Below are positions 13,801-23,300 of a stretch of 64,000 bases of DNA, piece after piece. This stretch comes from Rugalucina vietnamica (Eukaryota; Mollusca; Bivalvia; Lucinida; Lucinidae). Position 1 is the stretch's first letter. Every line of letters begins with the position of its first letter. The notes beneath the pieces are model-generated. The model was not told where the DNA came from, made no database searches, and was given only the letters and a program-made list of their open reading frames with translations. A program made the position numbers and the translations under genes. The DNA lies in contig OZ024882.1 in assembly GCA_964017185.1 (NCBI GenBank), positions 41,017,988 through 41,081,987 on the forward strand. The letters run 5' to 3'.

Positions 13801-14366
13801 AACTAAACTGTAAGTAAACTGGAAATGATAATATCAGATTGATCTCTTGAATAAATTGTGGAAACACCCTTTCCTTCTCACAGTAGGACTCACAATATGA
13901 TGTGAAAAGTGAAAACCCTCAAATCAGCTACTTAGGTATTGAACAGCAAATTAGCACCTATTTTAACTACATGAATTATAGTGCAATGCACTTGCCACTT
14001 TGTGGCTGTTACAGTTATTTTTTTGGACATGTCACTAATGTAATGTGTATCAATAGTCAATACATGTACTAGCTTTTTTAAAATAGCCAAAGGCTTTATC
14101 TTTAGAGGTACAGCTAAATATACATTCGTATTGATTATAAAGTCAACGATTATGATTTTCTGCTTCAAATAAATCAAAGCCAATTGATAACTTACTTTTT
14201 CTGTAAAAAATATGACATCTTCTTGTGTTTTCTTGTAAATAATATAATTCTTCGATGTAAAAGAATAAATAAGGCACCACCAAAACCACTGGCAACACTG
14301 AAAATTAATGGATAAGGAAAATTTAAGTCAGTATTTAATCAAGAATTTTTTTCATTTTCTTTTCTT

Positions 14367-14397
<31 letters not shown>

Positions 14398-17300
14398 TTT
14401 GCTATTTTACATCCTATTCTAACATGACGTTATCATCTTCAACACTGAACCTAATAGAAACTTCACCGTTTGCAAATACACAACAATTTACGGTAAACAA
14501 AATTAAAAACAAAGGCGGCGTTTTTGTGACGTTGCACATAAACATTCATGTCAGCTGAGAATGAGTCATGTTAGAATCGAAATAATTTTACTTAAAGGTG
14601 AATTATCTTTGAATAACACATGATATTGTCGGGCAGATGCGATATTTAATTCACTCCAATGCACCATCGTGATTTAATACATCGCAATCTGCCCTCCAAC
14701 ATCTTGCGTTAATCACGATAATTCATTGTAATGTAAAATTATTTCTAAATTCAAGTTTTTTCACACGGGAACATTTACCATATTCAATCTATTTGGCTCA
14801 TGGTGGGCTTAATTTTTCGAAAATGCTTCCAAGATACAAAGCAAATTTATAAGCTGCCTCAGAGAATCTTGCCCAGGAACAGAGTGGCTATGAGAACTGG
14901 GGCCAGTTGTTCAAAACTTTATTAGCTTAACATCATCGTTAAGACCTCAACTCGTTAAGAAAATGCCGATTACATAAGCAAATACACTGTAATTTTTTTG
15001 ATGTGAAAATTCCTTTGCATTGCAAAGGATTCTCACATTTTATCAACAAAAAATAACAAAGTATTTGTAATATTCATGTTTGAAATTTTAACGAATCGCA
15101 AACTAATGATGTTGTTAATTTTGAACAACTTGGCCCAGAACGTCCCGCCATGACCTTAACTGTGGAAGTAAAACACTAACTCAACTAATCACCCAAATTT
15201 TTTATTTGGCCTAAGTTAAAATAAGATCTTCAGATCAAGTTGGTCCAACATCTATATAATAAGAACATTTTTAATGCTCTCCAAAGAACTCAATTATTAT
15301 TTGAGCCACAAAGCAAGAAAACTCATCTTAGGGTTTCACACCAGGTCCAAAACAAATCGACCTGAGCACTACAGTCACAAAAGAGATGTAAAAGTTTGAA
15401 ATTTCGTATTTAAGAAGAAGAGGGAATGTACATTTCGCGAAGTGAAAGCAAAGATCCGATCAGCTGTGCATTGACAGCACTGCTGATCGGATCATTGCTT
15501 TTGCATAATGCAAAAAAGCTGGTTTTCAAATTTTCACACTATGTCAGTATGTGGCTAATTTACATCAGGATAACATGTCTGTGTAATACATACCCCCTTA
15601 AACCCCACTTTCATATAGCAAAACTGGGGTATGCAGGGGTATACCTATTTTTCTTATTTTTGCTCCAAAATATAGATTGAGGGTACACGTTAGATCCGCC
15701 TCAGCGAGGAGGTTCTAACGTGTACCAACAATCTATATTTTGAGCAAAAATTTTCTACTGAAATGTTCATTTTTTACAACTTAAAAAATCTCTGTATATT
15801 GCATAGGCATGCTTTCGTAATGATTTCAAAAACTCAATATAGGAATTCAAATTAAGGTAGCAATACTATACTCACCCAACAAAAGAAAAGGCTACTAATT
15901 CTATAGGATCAAAAGGAAAATCTGTTTTTAAATTAGTTTTAAATAAAGCTGTCAGGGTATCTGAAAATATACCACGTACAACAAATTATATCAAGGGGGA
16001 CAATCATGCGACTAAAATGTTTTTTTTTGTTCTAGTATTCGAACAAAACGATTTTAATAGCAATTCAGCCATATTTTTCCTAAAACTAAATGAAATTTCA
16101 TGGGGCCAAGTGCTCATACCCCAGAATGGTACAATCTAAACTGTTGTACAACAGTCAGTATAATGCATGCTTTTGTTTACTAGATACCCAAGCAACCTTG
16201 GTGTTAAAATATAAATCCAGTTGTTCGGGGGAATCTAGTAATTTATAGAGCACATTAAACTGGCAGTTGTATAGTAGGTTAGAGCATATCATTCCGTGGT
16301 ATGTGCACTGTACCCCGTGAAACTTATGTGAGTTTTAAGAAACATATTGCCGATTTGCTTACTGGTTCTAACCGAATACAGGTATACAATAACTGATTTT
16401 TGTCTTAATTGCCCACCTTGTATATACATGTATACTGAACAAAAGTGAAAACTTTACACATTGTTCTAACATAATTTTTTGCCACTTATTTCATTTCATT
16501 GTTAAAATTTTCATTGCACATAGAAATGTCATTCTTTGGTTATAACTTAGACAAGCCATTCTGTAAGGGGTCAAAAAATGACTATGTCAATTCAGCAGTA
16601 TGTGCAAACAAACTTGCCAATATAATTGGCACATGGCATTGTTGAAGCATCAGGAAAACATGTCCGTGTAAAGTTTACCCCCTCAAACCCCACTTTTATA
16701 TAGTAAAACTGGGGTATGCAGGGGTATACCCATTTTTCTTATTTTTGCTCCAAAACATAGACTGTGGGTACTCGTTAGAACCGCCTCGCCGAGGCGGTTC
16801 TAACGTGTACCCACAATCTATGTTTTGAGCAAAAATAAGAAAAATATCGAAAATTTTCTAATGAAAATTTTCATTTTTTACAACTTTAAAAATCACTGTA
16901 TATTGCATGGGCATGTTTTCGTAATGGCTTGGAACCAACCTCTTCCAATGCACTCATTTCATTGAAATCATTGGATACAGGTACACCTGGACCTCTTTAT
17001 AACAGGCTTCATTACAACACAAGTTTGGATATAACAATGATCACTGTTGGACCCCAATTGCTCCTTTTAGATTATTTTTGCTATATTTTTATACATTTTA
17101 CTCGTTATAACACAAATCGGATAGCTTACATGGAAATTGGCTTGGACCCCAACAATAGTGTTATAAAGAGGTTGTGGTGTACTACTGAGATAACTAATTC
17201 TGAATAAAATTAGAACTGCAATAAACATGAAAAAAGTACATCAGGAAAACATGTCACCCTTAAACCCCATTTTTATGTAGTAAAACTAGGGTATGCAGGA

Positions 17301-20300
17301 GTATACAGTGCTCCAGATAATTTTTTTCTCAATCAGTACGGTACAGGTCAAAATTTAAGCCAATCAGTATCCAGATTTCGGCTTCAGTACCTGTTCTATT
17401 TGCCCACGAAAAGACTTTTTAAGTCCAATCCTGTGAAAAATTTGGGCATAGGTTCCCCTGCATTTTGCATTTTATTCTTCACCCTCTCCTTAATAACCCA
17501 GGCCTATTGAAAGATATGGGCAAGACAGAAGTAAAAGGGAAGGTGGGGGAGTACATTGGCTCATAAAGACTTGCAAGTCTTGACTAAGTGTCATCGTCCA
17601 ATGCACAACCTTTCCCCTTATTGACCTTAGATAGATATGAAAATGCTACATACTCTGGTTTCAAAGCGATGTATCAGCTTAAATACATGGTGGAATTTTG
17701 TGAATTTGGCGTGTCACCAGTACAATCACGATTTAAAACCCCAAGATCACCGTTTTCCATCGTTGTTTACTTGCATTTAACTCCGGAAACAAATGTTCTA
17801 CTTTCGTTTTCTTTGTAGTAAAATATGCCAACTACCGATGTAAGCGCGAATTTGATTGGTTGAAATTTAAACAAAGCTAGAAATTCGTATTTTGTGGACC
17901 AATCGTATGTGACGACTTTTCGTGGCACTTGGGAAGCGTTGTAAATAAAATAATTATGGGCCTCATAAAAGTGGCATGCGGAGAAATCTGCCTCAAATTA
18001 GCGGCACTCGGGGATAATGAGTTAAGGTTACGGTCAATGAGCGTAACCCAACCGTATCGGTCATTTCGTTCCCGTTTTTGGTACTGACAAAATTTCAATT
18101 TCTACCGTATCTGCAAAAATTAAGTCCGTAAATTACGGCTGTACGGACGCTATCTGGAGCACTGAGTATACATTTCTTATTTTTGGTCCAACACATAGAT
18201 TGTGGGTACTCGTTAGAACCACCTAAGCCGCCTTGCTTTCTAACATGTACTCACAATCTATGTTTTAAGCAAAAACAAGAAAAATATCAATTTTTTTCTG
18301 ATGAAATTTTCAACTTTTACAGCTGAAAAAAATCTCCGTATATTGCATGGGCAAGTTTTCATAATGTAACTACATTTACCTGTATATTTAAGCCAGACTG
18401 CAAGCAGCCTAAATGTAACAGCTCCGCACACAGCGGCGAAGAACCCACGCCAGTAATTACGTACAGCAAAGTATGTCGCAGTTACTTCTATACTAAACAG
18501 TACCCCTGAAAAATAGGTTCATATAATATGCATATAACAAGTACTGTAATCAAACTCATTAAAACTGCTATTTGAGCTGCGATGCGAGAAAACAGGTCTT
18601 TGGGGTTTCCAACCAGGTCTGATACAAACAGTCACAGAAACAGGTTAGAAGCAAGAAATTTCCAATTTAGGAAGAAAAGGAATTGTACTATCCGTGAAGT
18701 GAAAACAAAAATGCTGATCAGCTGTGCAGTTACTGCTCCAAAACACAGATTGTGGATACTCGTTTGGGTCTAACTTGTATCCACAATCTATGTTTTGAGC
18801 AAAAATAAGAAAAATATCAATAACTTTCTATTGAAATTTTCAAATTTTACAGCTGAAAATAATCTCTGTAGTGCATGGGCAAATATTCGTAATGGAGCTA
18901 AAGTGAACTTATTTCAACAGTTCTTACCCCCAATAGGGGCAGCAAATGTTCCTGCTACCCCTACAGCACAGGCAGCAGCTAACATCTCAGTACGACGAGA
19001 TTCATTCTGAAAAATAGAAACAAAAAAAGTAATTTACGACCATAATCATAATCTACAATCTGTTTTTTTCTTTCTTTTAAATGAGCCAGTCTTTGGGGTT
19101 TCCGACCAGGTTTAACACAAACTGGCCTGTACAGTATCAAAAGATGGCTAGAAGCTTGAAATTTTGGATATAAGTAGAAAAGGGATTGTACTTTCCGAGT
19201 AGCAAAAACAAAGGCGCTGATCAGCTTCGCAGTAACTGCGAAGCTGATCTGTGTCTTTGTTCTTGCATAGGCAAAAATCCTGTTTTCTCATGAAGCGGCT
19301 CAAATGGTGAAGCATCAATATTGCACCATGATCCAGTTTTGAGATTAAGTACACAAAAACTAATTTTTGTTATCAAACTTTCATCAGGATTTTCCCCTTT
19401 TATTATCAAAATAGCCATAAATAAACTATTAAAATGGTCATGTCAAAAGTGGATAATTTTATAATCTATACTTATAAATGTCATCAGGATAACATGTCCG
19501 TGAAATGTATACCCCCTTATACCCCACTTTTATACAGCAAAACTCGGGTATGCAGGGGTATACTTATTTTTCTTATTTTTGCTCCAATACATAGATTGTG
19601 GGTACTCATCAGAACCGCCTACTGCCTAAGTGAGGCGGTTCTTATGTGTACCCACAACTAGGTTTTGAGCAAAAATAAGAAAAAAATCATTTTTTTAAAT
19701 GAAAATTTTCATTTTTACAAAAACTTCTGTGTATTGCATGGGCGCGTTTTCGTAATGGTGCAGAATTACTTCCTTATTGAGGTTTACTGCTGTTTATGCA
19801 ATCACGGTAAAACATAAGATGTAAATTTTATACAAAAACATAAGTATGACCTTTGATATAGTGAATTTGCCTTGAAATATAAAAGCCTGTTGATTACCTG
19901 GTAAATGCCTCTAAAAGATGACATTTTCCCCAATAATGTAGCAACTATACTGGCAATATGTACAAAAGGCCCCTGGAAAACACAAAATGAAAAGAGAAAA
20001 TGAACTGTCTCAACTTTTTCTTTTTATATCCTATAGTTTCTTTATGGAGTACATGTACATTTTGTATCTGTATTTATGCCAGCTATTTAGTTCTTTGTTT
20101 GGTTGCTTTGTGTTTTATAACTTAGATGATAAATATCGATTTCATCTACATCCCTTGTTCCCAGTTGCAATTTGTATCTTCTGAGTAACTGCTGTTTCTT
20201 TTCAAATTAGACATCATTTCCATGCTTAAGAAATTTTTCAATTTAACATTTGAGCCGCCTCGTGGGAAAACCAACAATGTGGTTTCCGAACAGGTCCAAC

Positions 20301-23300
20301 ACAAATCGGCTTGTACAAGCACAGAAAAGAGCCAGAAGCTTGAAAATTTGGATTTAAGTAGAAGAGGAATTGTACAATCCGAGTAGCGAAAACAAAGGCG
20401 CTGAGCAGCTTCGCGGTTACCGCGAAGCTGATCTGCGTCTTTGTTTTTGCCTATGCAAATTGTTGGTTTTCCCATGAGGCGGCTAATTTTTGTAAATAAC
20501 CATTTGTGACTTTAAAGTGTCACAAAAAACATCAGGATTTTTTTTTTTTGAATTCTATAAAATCTTACCTCTTTCCCAAACGGCAGTGTGCTGCCAAGGG
20601 ATGAACACAGACCCACTACTTTGGACACTAAGGTCCGAAATGTGAGAAATTCTTTTAAAACAACACCTCGCAGAATAGTTTTCATTTCTGGTATTCCTGA
20701 GCCTGGAGAAATATAGTAAAAGTCATGTGGTATTTAATGCCAGTCATTAATAGAATTTTATGCTCTTGGTATATACATCCATTCAGGCACTCATGTCTCC
20801 GCTATACTGACACAATGCTAATCAGCTATAGCCTATAGATATCTCTTAATCTAGGTCATAAAGCGAAGATACCTTGTCTATTTTATTAAAAAAATGGTTC
20901 ACTTGCGAATTCAGTACATTGTGGACAATTCGGAAAAGGACTATATGCAAATCAAAAGTCATATGAAACTATTCAAATTTACCTATAATTGCAATGATGT
21001 GATATATAAGATGTGTTCAAATAGAGCTGAGCAAATTATACCTGGACCCAGTTGCTCGTTAAGACATAAATTTGTTAAGCAAATATCAGCTAAAGTAACA
21101 AATACCCTGTTATTTTTTGTCGAAAAAATGTGAGAATCCTTTGCAGTGCAAAGGATTCTCACATTTTTTCAACAAAAAATAACAGTGTATTTGTAATATT
21201 AATGTTTGAAATTTAAACGAAACGTTAACTAACGACGTCGTTAGTTTTGAACAACTCGGCCCAGGATGTTAGATTTTTACTTACCAATAGCTTGTGGAGA
21301 TACTAAGTGAGTAAAGCCCGTGGCAAACATTATAAACAACAGCGAATACAGCACCCACGTTACATACTGTAGAGCAACAGAGAATGCCAACTCCTCGTAT
21401 AGCCAGATTTTTGCTGGAAATATAAATTGTACAACTTGAAATACAAGTACATCATCATGCTGATATTTGTGAGCTATAATTGTCTTTGATGGCTCCGTAA
21501 CAGAAGCAAGTTAAGCTTAAGAGCATTGAAAGAAAATCTGTGTACGCTTTCTTAACTTGATGAGTCAAAAACATGCAGGTGTGGCCAGGTGTATAGACAT
21601 TTTCCCAGAAGCTCTTTATTTGAGAAATCTGACCACAGTGCTGGTATTCTTATCTGCTTTTATAATTTACAGTGCTCCAGATAGCGTCCGTACAGCCGTA
21701 ATTTACGGACTTAATTTTTGCAGATACGGTAGAAATTGAAATTTTGTCAGTACCAAAAACGGGAACGAAATGACCGATACGGTTGGGTTACGCTCATTGA
21801 CCGTAACCTTAACTCATTATCCCCGAGTGCCGCTAATTTGAGGCAGATTTCTCCGCATGCCACTTTTATGAGGCCCATAATTATTTTATTTACAACGCTT
21901 CCCAAGTGCCACGAAAAGTCGTCACATACGATTGGTCCACAAAATACGAATTTCTAGCTTTGTTTAAATTTCAACCAATCAAATTCGCGCTTACATCGGT
22001 AGTTGGCATATTTTACTACAAAGAAAACGAAAGTAGAACATTTGTTTCCGGAGTTAAATGCAAGTAAACAACGATGGAAAACGGTGATCTTGGGGTTTTA
22101 AATCGTGATTGTACTGGTGACACGCCAAATTCACAAAATTCCACCATGTATTTAAGCTGATACATCGCTTTGAAACCAGAGTATGTAGCATTTTCATATC
22201 TATCTAAGGTCAATAAGGGGAAAGGTTGTGCATTGGACGATGACACTTAGTCAAGACTTGCAAGTCTTTATGAGCCAATGTACTCCCCCACCTTCCCTTT
22301 TACTTCTGTCTTGCCCATATCTTTCAATAGGCCTGGGTTATTAAGGAGAGGGTGAAGAATAAAATGCAAAATGCAGGGGAACCTATGCCCAAATTTTTCA
22401 CAGGATTGGACTTAAAAAGTCTTTTCGTGGGCAAATAGAACAGGTACTGAAGCCGAAATCTGGATACTGATTGGCTTAAATTTTGACCAGTACCGTACTG
22501 ATTGAGAAAAAAATTATCTGGAGCACTGTATAATGAAGAAATGCTCTATAGATAACATTTTTTTTTCATTTCAAACCTTGTTGATTAATGAATGTACAGT
22601 AGCAGTGATGTATTTGGAATCAAACCTGCTCATAAAATGTGTCTGAATCTCTCAACCAGTAAAGTGTAACCCAGCCATTTTCTTTGCTTCAGTATGGTAC
22701 TGTCACAATAAGAAAAAGTTTTGGACTGTTTGAAAAAATATAGACAAACTCAAGTTATTTTACCTTCTTGGCATTTTTCTATCACATAATCCATAGCAAA
22801 ACTTAACAGGGCCATTAATATTCCTAATAATGCTAAAAATATCCATTCCTCTCCGACTTTGTGGAACAGCCAATCACGGAACTTTACTAGTCTTTCTGAA
22901 AATTGAAATAGTGTACATTTACATCATCACATGATTAATTGAAAATATATGTCAGGACCCAGTTATTCAAAATTAATGATTTATTAGTTAACAAGTCATT
23001 AAAATTTCAAATGGCAATATGAGAATTACACTGTTATTTTTTTGTTGAAAAAATGTGAGAATCCTTTGCATTGCAAAGGATCCTCACATTTTTTCAACAA
23101 AAAATAACAGTGTATTTGCTTATGTAGTTGGCATTTACATAATGAGTGGTCTTAACGATGACGTTAAGCTAAAGAAGTTTTGAACAACTGGCCCCAGGCA
23201 GTGAGACTATAGATGCAATTGTGGTTCTTAGACATTGCCTGTTAAATAAATTAGGTGCAATATTGTTGTTTTTTTTTTTCTGCTCAAAAATCAAAAGTGC

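Noticed and set aside
20146-20475. 109-codon minus-strand frame with [15 protein letters not shown]
   Set aside because: Runs through a family A palindromic MITE; similar frames occur in every copy because of the hairpin.
17588-22246. Two pairs of identical small frames (76 and 73 codons) at 17.6-18.1 kb and 21.7-22.2 kb as duplicated genes
   Set aside because: They lie wholly inside the two copies of the 859-bp inverted-repeat element and have no domain.
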